A stretch of 64,000 nucleotides of DNA from Vibrio sp. VB16 (GTDB taxonomy: Bacteria > Pseudomonadota > Gammaproteobacteria > Enterobacterales > Vibrionaceae), in NCBI RefSeq assembly GCF_015594925.2, contig NZ_CP087590.1:434001-498000 (forward strand), written 5' to 3'. How positions within the stretch are numbered: the first letter of the stretch is position 1; every line of letters begins with the position of its first letter. The notes under the pieces are model-generated. The model searched no databases, was not told the DNA's origin, and worked only from the letters and a program-made list of their open reading frames with translations. Position numbers and translations under genes: made by a program. This document shows, one piece after another, positions 54,703 to 63,277 of the stretch.

Positions 54703-54785
54703 TAGCGGTTGAGTTGGATAACTGTAATATAAGCTTAAGGTGATAGGCGACTAATTTATAGTGCCTATCGCCGAAAGCGAATTTG

Positions 54786-55502
54786 TTACTCTTCTAAATC
54801 ACCACAAAAGCGATACCCTTCACCATGGATCGTAGCGATGATTTCTGGTGTATCTGTGATTGATTCAAAATGCTTACGGATACGACGAATAGTGACATCA
54901 ACCGTACGGTCATGTGGCTTAAGTTCGCGTCCAGTCATCTTCTTGAGAAGATCCGCTCGAGTCTGGATTTTTCCTGGATTCTCACAAAAATGAAGCAGTG
55001 CTCTAAACTCTGAACGAGGTAGCTTATAGCCGTCACCCAATGGGCTGACTAAAGAACGGCTATTTATATCTAATATCCAGCCATTAAATTCGTACTTTTC
55101 AACACTTCTTTTCTCTTCAGAGACGGTATTATCGTTCATTGAGCGAGTCAGGAGGTTGCGTGCTCTAATAGTAAGTTCACGTGGGTTGAATGGTTTGGTG
55201 ATGTAGTCATCGGCACCTATTTCTAAGCCCAAGATCTTATCAACTTCATTATCACGACCAGTTAAAAACATAAGAGCAACATTTGCCTGCTCTCTAAGTT
55301 CACGAGCTAAAAGTAGTCCATTCTTGCCAGGGAGATTGATATCCATGATAACCAAATTAACTTGGTTATCAGCAAGTACATGATGCATTTCTTCACCATC
55401 ACTTGCTTCGAATACGGTATATCCTTCAGCTTCAAAAATACTTTTTAGCGTGTTACGAGTAACTTGCTCATCTTCAACAATGAGTATTTGCGGGGTTTGC
55501 AT
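54786..55502 (-). CDS. arcA: Two-component response regulator ArcA
   Basis: 238 residues from the ATG at 55502 (MQTPQILIVEDEQ); a GTG at 55511 would add three residues and has no spaced ribosome site, while AGGTG fits 55502. Receiver domain with D54 in LVIMDINLPGKNG and OmpR-type winged helix (MTGRELKPHDRTVDVTIRRI). It represses aerobic and activates fermentative genes when phosphorylated by ArcB. A perfect FNR site lies 267 bp upstream; in E. coli arcA is FNR-activated from distal promoters. Confidence 0.97.
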   Translation of the reverse strand: MQTPQILIVEDEQVTRNTLKSIFEAEGYTVFEASDGEEMHHVLADNQVNLVIMDINLPGKNGLLLARELREQANVALMFLTGRDNEVDKILGLEIGADDYITKPFNPRELTIRARNLLTRSMNDNTVSEEKRSVEKYEFNGWILDINSRSLVSPLGDGYKLPRSEFRALLHFCENPGKIQTRADLLKKMTGRELKPHDRTVDVTIRRIRKHFESITDTPEIIATIHGEGYRFCGDLEE

Positions 55503-55768
55503 TGGCGACACCTAAATTGTAAAGATTTTGTGTATATTTTAAATAATTCTAAGCAAAAAGTAACATATGGGTAAAATCTTTGCGACAACTTGTAACAAAA
55601 ACCGTTAAAAAACACTTTAACTAGGTACGCCAGTCCCTGGAAATAACCTATTTTTAGAGGTAAACATATAATCGAGTATGCTTGTTTACATTTTTGCTAT
55701 ATTTGCGATGGATTTTATTATCTTAAACGTATCGCAACAATAACAGTTTGTTAATTCTTTTCACTTTG

Positions 55769-55782
55769 TTGATTTACATCAA
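55769..55782. promoter_or_regulatory. Perfect FNR-type binding site
   Basis: TTGATTTACATCAA matches the FNR consensus TTGAT-N4-ATCAA exactly. Read rightwards, a TATTTA -10 at 55806-55811 would place the site near -41.5 of a start close to 55817, a class II layout for the small gene at 55838. Read leftwards, a TGTTAT-like -10 near 55740-55745 would give the same geometry for arcA. Confidence 0.7.
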
Positions 55783-55837
55783 TAGATATAACATAACATT
55801 TGCTCTATTTATTGAGTTTTATGTCAAGGAAGCAAGC

Positions 55838-56098
55838 GTGGGTAAAAATTCAAAATTGCAGAGTATTTATAAGGATGTTTATTTCTTTATTAACAGCGAG
55901 TTAAATCTGCCTCAGTTTTCCATTAATACCGCATGAAATCCGTACATCTGTGTAGGGTTAAAAGATGAAATTGATAGGGTAAATGAGGTAATCAAGAGAG
56001 TTTTGAGTGATTTTAGTTATTGCAAAATGTTGGATGGTGATTTAAAAAGAGCATGGTTCGAAGAAATTTGTGCTGTAAAAATGCCTCAGAATTCATGA
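55838..56098 (+). pseudogene. Interrupted small gene of unknown function (in-frame TGA)
   Basis: GTG start at 55838 with an AAGGA site 7 bases upstream. 32 codons are followed by TGA (55934-55936), and the same frame then continues for 53 protein-like codons (NPYICVGLKDEIDRVNEVIK onward) to TGA at 56096-56098, giving an 86-codon frame with one stop. The second half has no start of its own. The likely cause is a nonsense mutation (TGG to TGA would suffice); read-through or selenocysteine is a weaker alternative. A possible FNR-dependent promoter precedes it. I do not recognise a family. Confidence 0.5.
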
Positions 56099-56333
56099 TA
56101 GAGCTCGAAATACTGTTCACCATAATGCCATATAGCTCGTGGAAAATGATCAGCTCTATTTCATATCCTGCTTAGAAAACAACTTCTCGAGATGATACGT
56201 GGTTTCTCTCAGAAGATCGTCTTACAAAAATATTAATAGCAGATATTCATTAGCAATGAATAAGTAAAACAGAATTTAAAATCAATCACAGTTGATCTGT
56301 GTTTCGAGAGACTGTGTAAATCAAGGAGGAAAA

Positions 56334-56816
56334 ATGAACGATATACTTCCAGATATATGTGACAAGTACGAGGATCAAGTAACATTGCTTGACCTGCCAC
56401 TACAAAACTTTGGTCAGCGCTATGCTTTCTTTGGTCAAGTGGTCACCGTACGCTGCTTCCATGACAACTCTAAAGTGAGAGAAGTTTTGGAACAAGATGG
56501 AAAAGGTAAAGTTCTTTTTGTCGATGGGAATGGTTCCCTTAAGAAAGCACTATTAGGTGATCAACTTGCTATCTTAGCTATTGAGAATGGTTGGGAGGGA
56601 GTCATTGTTAATGGTGCAATACGAGATGTTGCGGTTATGTCGGAACTCGACATCGGTATTAAAGCCTTAGCAGCATGTCCATTTAAAACGGAAAAGAAAG
56701 GCGCTGGTGAGGTAAATGTATGCCTAACCATGAACCGTCAGATGGTTCACCCAGGCGATTATGTTTACGCAGATTGGAATGGCACATTGTTGTCAAATAA
56801 ATTGCTCGAACTCTAA
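56334..56816 (+). CDS. RraA-family protein (RNase E inhibitor-like or HMG aldolase-like)
   Basis: 160 residues from the ATG at 56334, preceded by a strong AAGGAGG; the frame is open upstream to 56292 but without a better start. The RraA fold is clear: VLFVDGNGSLKKALLGDQLA and GWEGVIVNGAIRDVAVM. It keeps the D-X20-R-D motif (D76, R97, D98) of metal-dependent 4-hydroxy-4-methyl-2-oxoglutarate aldolases and oxaloacetate decarboxylases, which E. coli RraA lacks (GAVRQ). So either RNase E regulation or aldolase activity is possible. Vibrios are known to carry two RraA-type proteins. Confidence 0.85.
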   Translation: MNDILPDICDKYEDQVTLLDLPLQNFGQRYAFFGQVVTVRCFHDNSKVREVLEQDGKGKVLFVDGNGSLKKALLGDQLAILAIENGWEGVIVNGAIRDVAVMSELDIGIKALAACPFKTEKKGAGEVNVCLTMNRQMVHPGDYVYADWNGTLLSNKLLEL

Positions 56817-57286
56817 AAGCGAAAACCTAAACCCACTTCAACACCTTGCTGCCACTGTTCGTAATCGAAAGTGGCATGCAGGTCTACATTATCTGATATT
56901 TTCATTAGGCTGGTGACTTCGGCGGACACTGTACTTTCTTCAGTCCCATCTTCAAGAAACTCTTTTGTAGTATGAATTGTACTTTTAAGCGACAGTCTTT
57001 CATTAAAGGTATAACTGACCCCACTTAGAAAACCATTTTCACTATGTTGCTCGGAAGAGTTGTCTAAACGTGCCCCTACATAAAGATCGACAGAGTCAAA
57101 CAACGAATAAGCATAGCCGCTATCTATCTTCCAAGAATCAAATTCATTATTGGATTCAGTTTGACTAGACAAAAACAGTTTATGAGGTGAACCTTCATTT
57201 TGAGTTGGGAGATTTGGTAACGTAACGGCAAGGGTGTGAGCCGAAAAAATAGAAAGGCCGACACATATGAATAGTGTTGTCTTCAT
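56813..57286 (-). CDS. Small outer-membrane beta-barrel-type protein, unknown function
   Basis: 157 residues. Signal peptide MKTTLFICVGLSIFSAHTLA, then alternating polar/hydrophobic strands (IDSGYAYSLFDSVDLYVGARL, GFLSGVSYTFNERLSLKSTI, VDLHATFDYEQW) and a C-terminal phenylalanine in GVEVGLGFRF, the pattern recognised by the BAM machinery. Probably a small outer-membrane protein; no named family recognised. Its stop overlaps that of the RraA-family gene tail to tail by 4 bp. Confidence 0.7.
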   Translation of the reverse strand: MKTTLFICVGLSIFSAHTLAVTLPNLPTQNEGSPHKLFLSSQTESNNEFDSWKIDSGYAYSLFDSVDLYVGARLDNSSEQHSENGFLSGVSYTFNERLSLKSTIHTTKEFLEDGTEESTVSAEVTSLMKISDNVDLHATFDYEQWQQGVEVGLGFRF

Positions 57287-57637
57287 TTTCGCCTCCCTGC
57301 TGATTGTTATTGTTATTATGATGGTTCGATTTTTGTTCTGACTTTGATTATCAGTAACTTTAATTAAAACACAAAATCAGAAAAGGGGATCCTTCCATTT
57401 TGTTCTTTATATAGTTGTTTTGGTTATTTAGAGATTGATATTCCATGCTATTTGTTTGAAAAACAATCAGTTAATAAGTGAGTCTCAAAAATGGTTTTTT
57501 GTCGGAAATAAGAGGCTGAGCGAAAAAAAATTGAACTTTAAATTGACTCTATGAGTGAAAATCGGTAAATGTATGGGTAAGCAAACACAAAACACGAATG
57601 TAAATACATAATTATGCATACAGTACGCCACACAATA
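57287..57637. other. Intergenic region upstream of thrL
   Basis: 351 bp, AT-rich. It contains the probable thr promoter at 57543-57571 and the promoter of the small outer-membrane-type gene. No other gene or repeat seen. Confidence 0.5.
57543..57571 (+). promoter_or_regulatory. Probable promoter of thrLABC
   Basis: TTGACT (57543-57548), a 17-base spacer and TAAATG (57566-57571), with a start near 57579, about 60 bases before the thrL ATG. The -35 is good, the -10 fair. Confidence 0.5.
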
Positions 57638-57688
57638 ATGACCATAACCATTATTACCGACATTACCAATGTTGGGGCAGGCTGCTAA
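57638..57688 (+). CDS. thrL: thr operon leader peptide
   Basis: 16 residues: MTITIITDITNVGAGC. Four Thr and four Ile codons in the first ten allow ribosome stalling when threonyl- or isoleucyl-tRNA is scarce. It is followed by a terminator hairpin at 57703-57742, the standard transcription attenuation arrangement for thrABC. Shorter than the 21-residue E. coli ThrL. Confidence 0.9.
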   Translation: MTITIITDITNVGAGC

Positions 57689-57702
57689 ACGAAAGAAATT
57701 TC

Positions 57703-57742
57703 AAAAAAAGGCCTGTATCCAAGAAGATACAGGCCTTTTTTT
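57703..57742 (+). terminator. Transcription attenuator of the thr operon
   Basis: GGCCTGTATC (57710-57719) and GATACAGGCC (57726-57735) form a 10-bp stem with a 6-base loop, followed by seven T. It lies between thrL and thrA. Confidence 0.92.
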
Positions 57743-57772
57743 ATACAAGTTTTAAACATACTGGAGGTAGGG

Positions 57773-60232
57773 ATGCGAGTTCTCAAGTTTGGTGGATCAT
57801 CGTTAGCAGATGCTGACCGTTTTTTAAGAGCGGCAGACATTATTGCGAACAATGCTCAACAAGAAGAGGTAGCGGTGGTTTTATCCGCACCAGGGAAAAC
57901 AACAAATAAATTGGTTGCTGTTATTGAAGGCGCACTTCGAAACGGTGACGCCGATCTGCAAATTGCAGAGTTAGAGAACTCTTTTGCTCAACTATTTACA
58001 GAAATAAAAGCGATATTGCCGAATGTAGACAATGCAGCATTTGATGAGCAAGTAAATGTATCTATGTTGCAACTACGCCAGTTCGTCCATGGTATTGCGT
58101 TGCTAGGCATGTGCCCAAATAACGCGAACGCTCGAATCATCAGTAAAGGAGAGAGGATCTCGATTAAACTGATGCAGGCGGTATTGGAAGCGAAAGGTCA
58201 AGCGGCAAGCCTTATCGATCCTGTCAAATTTCTGTTTGCTAAAGGTGATCACCTTGAAGCGATGGTTGATGTTGAAGTTTCAACGTTAAACTTCAAAAAA
58301 GAACCACTGCCTGTTGGTCACGTGAATATCATGCCTGGTTTTACTGCGGGCAATAAAAAAGGTGAACTTGTCACCCTTGGCCGTAATGGTTCTGATTACT
58401 CTGCTGCTGTTCTTGCTGCTTGTTTGAGAGCGGATTGTTGTGAAATCTGGACAGATGTTGACGGTGTTTACAATTGCGATCCACGTTTAGTTGACGATGC
58501 GAGGTTGCTTAAATCGCTTAGTTACCAAGAAGCCATGGAACTGTCTTATTTTGGTGCATCGGTACTTCACCCTAAAACCATTGCCCCTATCGCTCAGTTC
58601 CATATTCCTTGCTTAATCAAAAATAGCTTTAACCCTCAAGGTGCGGGTACACTAATTGGCCAAGACACTGGCGAAGATAACCTTGCAATTAAAGGTATTA
58701 CAACGCTAAACAAACTGACCATGGTAAATGTATCAGGCCCAGGAATGAAGGGCATGGTAGGAATGGCGAGTCGTGTATTTGGTGCGATGTCCTCATCAGG
58801 TGTTTCTATTGTATTGATTACTCAATCTTCGTCGGAATACAGCATTAGTTTCTGTATTGAAGCCGTCGATAAGCAACGAGCTGAACAGGCTCTGCATGAT
58901 GCCTTTGAACTTGAACTAAAAGATAGCCTATTAGAACCAGTCGAATTTATTGACGATGTCGCGATTGTTACCTTAGTTGGTGATGGTATGCGTACATCGA
59001 AAGGCGTCGCATCGCAGTTTTTCTCATCACTTGCAGAAGTGAACGTAAATATCGTTGCTATTGCACAGGGCTCATCTGAGAGAGCTATCTCTGCCGTGAT
59101 TCCTGAAAACAAAGTGTCTGAATCTATCAAAGCTTGTCACGAGAACTTCTTCAACTCTAAGCATTTCCTCGATCTATTTATCGTTGGTGTGGGTGGTGTG
59201 GGTGCTGAACTGGTCGATCAAGTACAACGTCAACAAGCAAAATTGGCGCAAAAGGGTATTGTTATTCGCGTCTGTGGCCTTGCAAACAGCAAAGGTGTTT
59301 TACTTGATGCGAAAGGATTGCCTTTAGGTGACTGGCGTGATCGTATGGAGCATGTTTCTGAGGAGTTCTCATTAGCTGCGCTTATCTCTACGGTACAACG
59401 AAATCATATTATTAACCCTGTGTTGGTGGACTGTACGTCTAGCGAAGGAATAGCAGAGCAGTATGCTGATTTTCTAGCCGCTGGATTCCACGTCGTTACT
59501 CCGAACAAAAAAGCGAATACAGCAAGCATGGCGTATTATCATCAGTTGCGTCAGGTCGCTCGTAGTTCTCGTCGTAAGTTATTGTATGAAACAACGGTGG
59601 GTGCAGGTCTTCCTGTTATTGAAAACCTTCAAAATTTGATCTCTGCGGGTGATGAGTTAGACAAGTTCAATGGTATTTTGTCCGGTTCCCTGTCCTTTAT
59701 CTTTGGTAAATTGGACGAAGGTTTGACACTTAGTCAAGCAACCAACATTGCAAAAGAGAATGGTTTTACAGAGCCTGATCCGCGAGATGATCTATCGGGT
59801 ATGGATGTCGCTAGAAAACTGCTTATCCTTGCTCGTGAAGCAGGGATGGAGCTAGAACTAGACGATGTTGTTGTTGAACAAGCGTTGCCACCGGGTTTTG
59901 ATGACACCGGTTCTGTGGATGACTTTATGGCTCGTTTACCAGAAGCGGATGCTTATTTCGCTGATTTAGTCGAGAAAGCGGCACAAGAAGACAAGGTACT
60001 TCGTTATGTCGGTGAAATCGATGACGGTAAATGTCGAGTACGAATTGTTGCTGTTGATGGAAATGATCCAATGAATAAAGTGAAAGATGGAGAGAATGCT
60101 CTGGCATTTTATAGCCGTTATTATCAACCCATTCCACTCGTGCTGCGTGGTTACGGTGCTGGTGCTGAAGTCACCGCAGCGGGCGTATTTGCGGATGTAA
60201 TGCGTACCTTAGGCTGGAAACTAGGAGTATAA
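57773..60232 (+). CDS. thrA: Bifunctional aspartokinase I/homoserine dehydrogenase I
   Basis: 819 residues, the size of E. coli ThrA. The aspartokinase domain begins MRVLKFGGSSLAD, with FTAGNKKGELVTLGRNGSDY further on; central ACT domains (about residues 310-460) give threonine feedback inhibition; homoserine dehydrogenase starts near residue 463 with LFIVGVGGVGAELVDQV and has LSGSLSFIFGKLDEG. First and third steps of threonine synthesis. thrB follows after 3 bp. Confidence 0.97.
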   Translation: MRVLKFGGSSLADADRFLRAADIIANNAQQEEVAVVLSAPGKTTNKLVAVIEGALRNGDADLQIAELENSFAQLFTEIKAILPNVDNAAFDEQVNVSMLQLRQFVHGIALLGMCPNNANARIISKGERISIKLMQAVLEAKGQAASLIDPVKFLFAKGDHLEAMVDVEVSTLNFKKEPLPVGHVNIMPGFTAGNKKGELVTLGRNGSDYSAAVLAACLRADCCEIWTDVDGVYNCDPRLVDDARLLKSLSYQEAMELSYFGASVLHPKTIAPIAQFHIPCLIKNSFNPQGAGTLIGQDTGEDNLAIKGITTLNKLTMVNVSGPGMKGMVGMASRVFGAMSSSGVSIVLITQSSSEYSISFCIEAVDKQRAEQALHDAFELELKDSLLEPVEFIDDVAIVTLVGDGMRTSKGVASQFFSSLAEVNVNIVAIAQGSSERAISAVIPENKVSESIKACHENFFNSKHFLDLFIVGVGGVGAELVDQVQRQQAKLAQKGIVIRVCGLANSKGVLLDAKGLPLGDWRDRMEHVSEEFSLAALISTVQRNHIINPVLVDCTSSEGIAEQYADFLAAGFHVVTPNKKANTASMAYYHQLRQVARSSRRKLLYETTVGAGLPVIENLQNLISAGDELDKFNGILSGSLSFIFGKLDEGLTLSQATNIAKENGFTEPDPRDDLSGMDVARKLLILAREAGMELELDDVVVEQALPPGFDDTGSVDDFMARLPEADAYFADLVEKAAQEDKVLRYVGEIDDGKCRVRIVAVDGNDPMNKVKDGENALAFYSRYYQPIPLVLRGYGAGAEVTAAGVFADVMRTLGWKLGV

Positions 60233-60235
60233 CGG

Positions 60236-61207
60236 ATGAATTCAAGTGATATGGCTGTTGTCGTTTATGCGCCTGCTTCTATCGGTAATGTAAGCGTTGG
60301 TTTTGATGTGTTAGGGGCAGCAGTCTCTCCTATTGATGGTACGCTTCTTGGTGACCGTGTGTTGGTGAAAGCGGGTGATTCTCCGTTTGAGTTAAAAACA
60401 TCAGGTCGTTTTGTTGCAAAATTACCTACCAATCCTAAAGAGAACATTGTTTACGATTGTTGGGTAGTTTTTGCTCGTGAATTAGATAAGAAAGAGATTG
60501 TACTTAAGCCTCTAGAGATGACTCTTGAGAAGAATATGCCTATTGGTTCCGGGTTAGGTTCGAGTGCTTGCTCTATCACTGCTGCTCTGGATGCACTCAA
60601 TCGTTTCCACGGTCAGCCGTTGAATGAAACAGAACTACTTGCTCTAATGGGAGAGATGGAAGGCAAAATCTCTGGTGGCATCCATTACGATAACGTCGCG
60701 CCGTGTTACCTAGGTGGTTTGCAATTGATGCTAGAAGAGCTCGGCATGATCAGTCAAGAAGTGCCCTGTTTTGATGAATGGTATTGGGTTATGGCCTATC
60801 CAGGTATCACCGTGTCTACCGCAGACGCGCGTGAGATATTACCATCGCAATACCGCCGTCAAGATGTCATTGCTCACGGTCGTCATTTGGCTGGGTTTAT
60901 ACATGCTTGTCATTCTGGGCAACCTGAACTCGCAGCTAAGATGATCAAAGACGTGATCGCAGAACCATATCGTGAGAAACTATTACCGGGTTTTGCTGAT
61001 GCGCGTAAATATGCAATGTCTGCAGGTGCACTCGCGACTGGAATTTCGGGGTCAGGCCCGACACTATTTAGTATTTGCAAAGAAAAAGATGTCGCTGAGC
61101 GAGTTGCTCGCTGGTTAGAACAAAATTATATCCAAAATGAAGAAGGATTCGTTCACGTTTGTCGTTTAGATAAACAGGGTTCGAGCGTGACAGGAAGTGA
61201 GCTATGA
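60236..61207 (+). CDS. thrB: Homoserine kinase
   Basis: 323 residues, a GHMP kinase. The ATG at 60236 has an AGGAG site 8 bases upstream, overlapping the end of thrA; the later ATG at 60251 (MAVVVYAP) lacks one. The ATP-binding loop MPIGSGLGSSACSITAALD (about residues 101-119) and SGSGPTLFSI near the C terminus are typical. It overlaps thrC by 4 bp (ATGA). Confidence 0.96.
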   Translation: MNSSDMAVVVYAPASIGNVSVGFDVLGAAVSPIDGTLLGDRVLVKAGDSPFELKTSGRFVAKLPTNPKENIVYDCWVVFARELDKKEIVLKPLEMTLEKNMPIGSGLGSSACSITAALDALNRFHGQPLNETELLALMGEMEGKISGGIHYDNVAPCYLGGLQLMLEELGMISQEVPCFDEWYWVMAYPGITVSTADAREILPSQYRRQDVIAHGRHLAGFIHACHSGQPELAAKMIKDVIAEPYREKLLPGFADARKYAMSAGALATGISGSGPTLFSICKEKDVAERVARWLEQNYIQNEEGFVHVCRLDKQGSSVTGSEL

Positions 61208-62496
61208 AGCTGTATAACATCAAAGAAAATGACGAACAAGTATCCTTTGGGCAAGCTGTACGCCAAGGGTTAGGCCGCAATCAAGGTCTATTTTTCCCAT
61301 CTGAACTGCCAAAGTTTGATGATGTGGATGCACTGCTAGCAGAAGACTTTATCTCCCGCAGTGGTAAGATTTTATCCGCACTTATTGGTGACGAACTGAG
61401 TACAGAACAGGTGCTTGAACTCGTTGGAAATGCTTTTCAATTTCCGGCACCAATCAAAAGTGTTAAAGACGGCATTTATGCGCTTGAGCTATTCCACGGA
61501 CCAACCTTGGCGTTTAAAGACTTCGGTGGCCGCTTTATGGCTCAGTCACTTGTTGCCGTAACGGATGGTGGCAAAATTACTATCCTGACCGCAACATCTG
61601 GCGATACTGGCGCTGCTGTAGCCCATGCCTTCTATGGAATGGAAGATATTAATGTTGTGATCCTTTATCCAAAAGGAAAGATCAGCCGCCTACAAGAGCA
61701 GCTTTTCTGTACTTTAGGTAAAAATATTCACACGGTTTCAATCAACAGTGATTTCGATGCGTGTCAGTCCTTGGTTAAACAAGCATTTGATGACCAAGCG
61801 CTGCGTGAAGAGATTGGCCTAAATTCGGCTAACTCAATCAACATTAGCCGCTTAATGGCTCAGATCTGCTATTACTTTGAAGCGGCCGCTCAAATGAGCA
61901 AAGCAGAGCGTGAGAACCTCGTTATCTCCGTTCCAAGTGGTAACTTCGGCAACCTAACAGCAGGCCTGCTAGCGAAAGCACTGGGTTTACCAGTTAAACG
62001 TTTCATCGCCACGACTAACGTGAATGATACCGTTCCTCGTTATCTAGAAACAGGGAAGTGGGATCCAAAACCAACGATTGCCACCACGTCTAACGCCATG
62101 GATGTTAGCCAGCCAAATAACTGGCCCCGCATTGAAGAGCTATGCCGTATTAAAGGCTGGGGCTTAGATACATTAGGCAAAGGTGTGGTAACGGACGAGC
62201 AGAGCGCAGAATCGGTAAAAGAGCTGAACGATCTTGGTTACCTATGTGAACCACATGGTGCTATCGCTTACCGAAGCTTAAATGAACAGCTCCAAGACGG
62301 CGAAACAGGCTTATTCTTATGTACCGCTCATCCTGCTAAGTTCAAAGAAGTTGTGGACGATATTCTAGGAACCGATATTGAGGTACCCGCACCGCTTGCC
62401 AAGCATGCTGTGATGGAAAACCTATCGGAAGAGCTGGATGCTGATTTTGAAGCGCTGAAAGTGGTGTTGAGAAAGGTTCAGAAGTCATTCTTATAA
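61204..62496 (+). CDS. thrC: Threonine synthase
   Basis: 430 residues, a PLP enzyme converting O-phosphohomoserine to threonine. The PLP lysine is in HGPTLAFKDFGGRFMAQ (about residue 107), followed by TATSGDTGAAVAHAF and SVPSGNFGNLTAGLLAKALG. Last gene of thrABC, closed by a terminator at 62557. Confidence 0.97.
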   Translation: MKLYNIKENDEQVSFGQAVRQGLGRNQGLFFPSELPKFDDVDALLAEDFISRSGKILSALIGDELSTEQVLELVGNAFQFPAPIKSVKDGIYALELFHGPTLAFKDFGGRFMAQSLVAVTDGGKITILTATSGDTGAAVAHAFYGMEDINVVILYPKGKISRLQEQLFCTLGKNIHTVSINSDFDACQSLVKQAFDDQALREEIGLNSANSINISRLMAQICYYFEAAAQMSKAERENLVISVPSGNFGNLTAGLLAKALGLPVKRFIATTNVNDTVPRYLETGKWDPKPTIATTSNAMDVSQPNNWPRIEELCRIKGWGLDTLGKGVVTDEQSAESVKELNDLGYLCEPHGAIAYRSLNEQLQDGETGLFLCTAHPAKFKEVVDDILGTDIEVPAPLAKHAVMENLSEELDADFEALKVVLRKVQKSFL

Positions 62497-62556
62497 AAAC
62501 GTGTAGTTAGGCATCAACTGCCTACAACCGTTGATACTGAGTGTTAAGACTTACTT

Positions 62557-62590
62557 AAAGCGGGTGATTCAATAGAGTCACCCGCTTTTT
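62557..62590 (+). terminator. Terminator after thrC
   Basis: AAAGCGGGTGA (62557-62567) pairs with TCACCCGCTTT (62578-62588) with a 10-base loop, followed by T residues. Confidence 0.88.
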
Positions 62591-62633
62591 TATGCCTATA
62601 CCAAATTAAGTAAGTTTGTAATCAGCATGACTA

Positions 62634-63029
62634 TTAAAGTTTTTCTTTGTGTGTTTTAAGCTGATGGACTAACTGTAATTGAATGGATTTTATCACCAAA
62701 AATTTCTGTGAAGATCGATTGTGAGTAAGACTGACTCCATTTCCTTCTGCGGAGCTAACCATCGCTCGCAGCTTGTATTGACTAAAAAATAATAAACTAA
62801 TAACAAAAATGAGAACAAAAATAATGGAGTCAACTTGAGGAATAAATGCCAAAGTGGCAGATGAGAGCAGTAAAGATAAAGAGAAGATATTAACGATATT
62901 GTGTTTTAGCCCTAGTTTTCTTGCGTCTCTTTGTACAATGTTATCTAAAAGGTAATTATTTTTTCTTGTTATTAAGGTGTTGTCAGTAAGTTGAGAGCCT
63001 GTCGCTTGGTAGGGTTTTCGGAATATCAT
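62634..63029 (-). CDS. Small membrane protein of unknown function
   Basis: 131 residues from the ATG at 63029. Two adjacent transmembrane helices (about residues 47-64 and 68-86) with a hydrophilic N-terminal region and a C-terminal tail rich in Ser, Gln and Lys. The same frame is open and protein-like for about 13 codons upstream (EWIYEQRYYSKS) but without a standard start. A strong AGGAG at 63063-63067 instead serves a 9-codon mini-ORF whose stop overlaps this ATG. I recognise no family. Confidence 0.6.
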   Translation of the reverse strand: MIFRKPYQATGSQLTDNTLITRKNNYLLDNIVQRDARKLGLKHNIVNIFSLSLLLSSATLAFIPQVDSIIFVLIFVISLLFFSQYKLRAMVSSAEGNGVSLTHNRSSQKFLVIKSIQLQLVHQLKTHKEKL

Positions 63030-63055
63030 TGATTTACTATAGTAACGTTGCTCAT
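63026..63055 (-). CDS. 9-codon mini-ORF overlapping the start of the membrane protein
   Basis: ATG at 63055 with AGGAG 7 bases upstream; encodes MSNVTIVNQ and stops at a TGA overlapping the downstream ATG (AATGA). It may be a coupling leader ORF or the 5' remnant of a frameshifted gene. Confidence 0.35.
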   Translation of the reverse strand: MSNVTIVNQ

Positions 63056-63277
63056 AAATCCACTCCTAATGGTGTGTGGGTTAGGCATACTGTTAATAAA
63101 TTACGTACAAAGAGGATTCGTTTTTACTAGGGCATCATCTTCATAAAGAATTCCGCGAACTTTTTGTCTACGCCATCTTAATGTATTTGCCGTATCGGTT
63201 TATCTACTCTCCCTGCAATATACGAAAGTATTGTCGAAGTAATGATATTTACCTAAAGCAACTGCTTTATCAATACG

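Larger units (their letters stand above)
55503..56333. other. Gene-poor region between arcA and the RraA-family gene
   Basis: 831 bp, AT-rich. Contents: arcA leader (55503-55760), a perfect FNR site (55769-55782), an interrupted small gene (55838-56098), and 230 bp (56099-56330) in which I see nothing except an AAGGAGG ribosome site at its end. Confidence 0.6.

Noticed and set aside
54740..54774. Hairpin GGTGATAGGC...GCCTATCGCC between arcB and arcA as a terminator
   Set aside because: A 10-bp stem with a G-U pair is present, but neither strand has a T run after it, so terminator function is unsupported.
55934..55936. Selenocysteine codon in the small gene by arcA
   Set aside because: The short hairpin after the UGA is weak and not like known bacterial SECIS elements; nonsense mutation is simpler.
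63101..63200. Protein-like fragment (RWRRQKVRGILYEDDALVK) on the minus strand
   Set aside because: About 30 codons with no start and an upstream stop; too short to claim a gene remnant.
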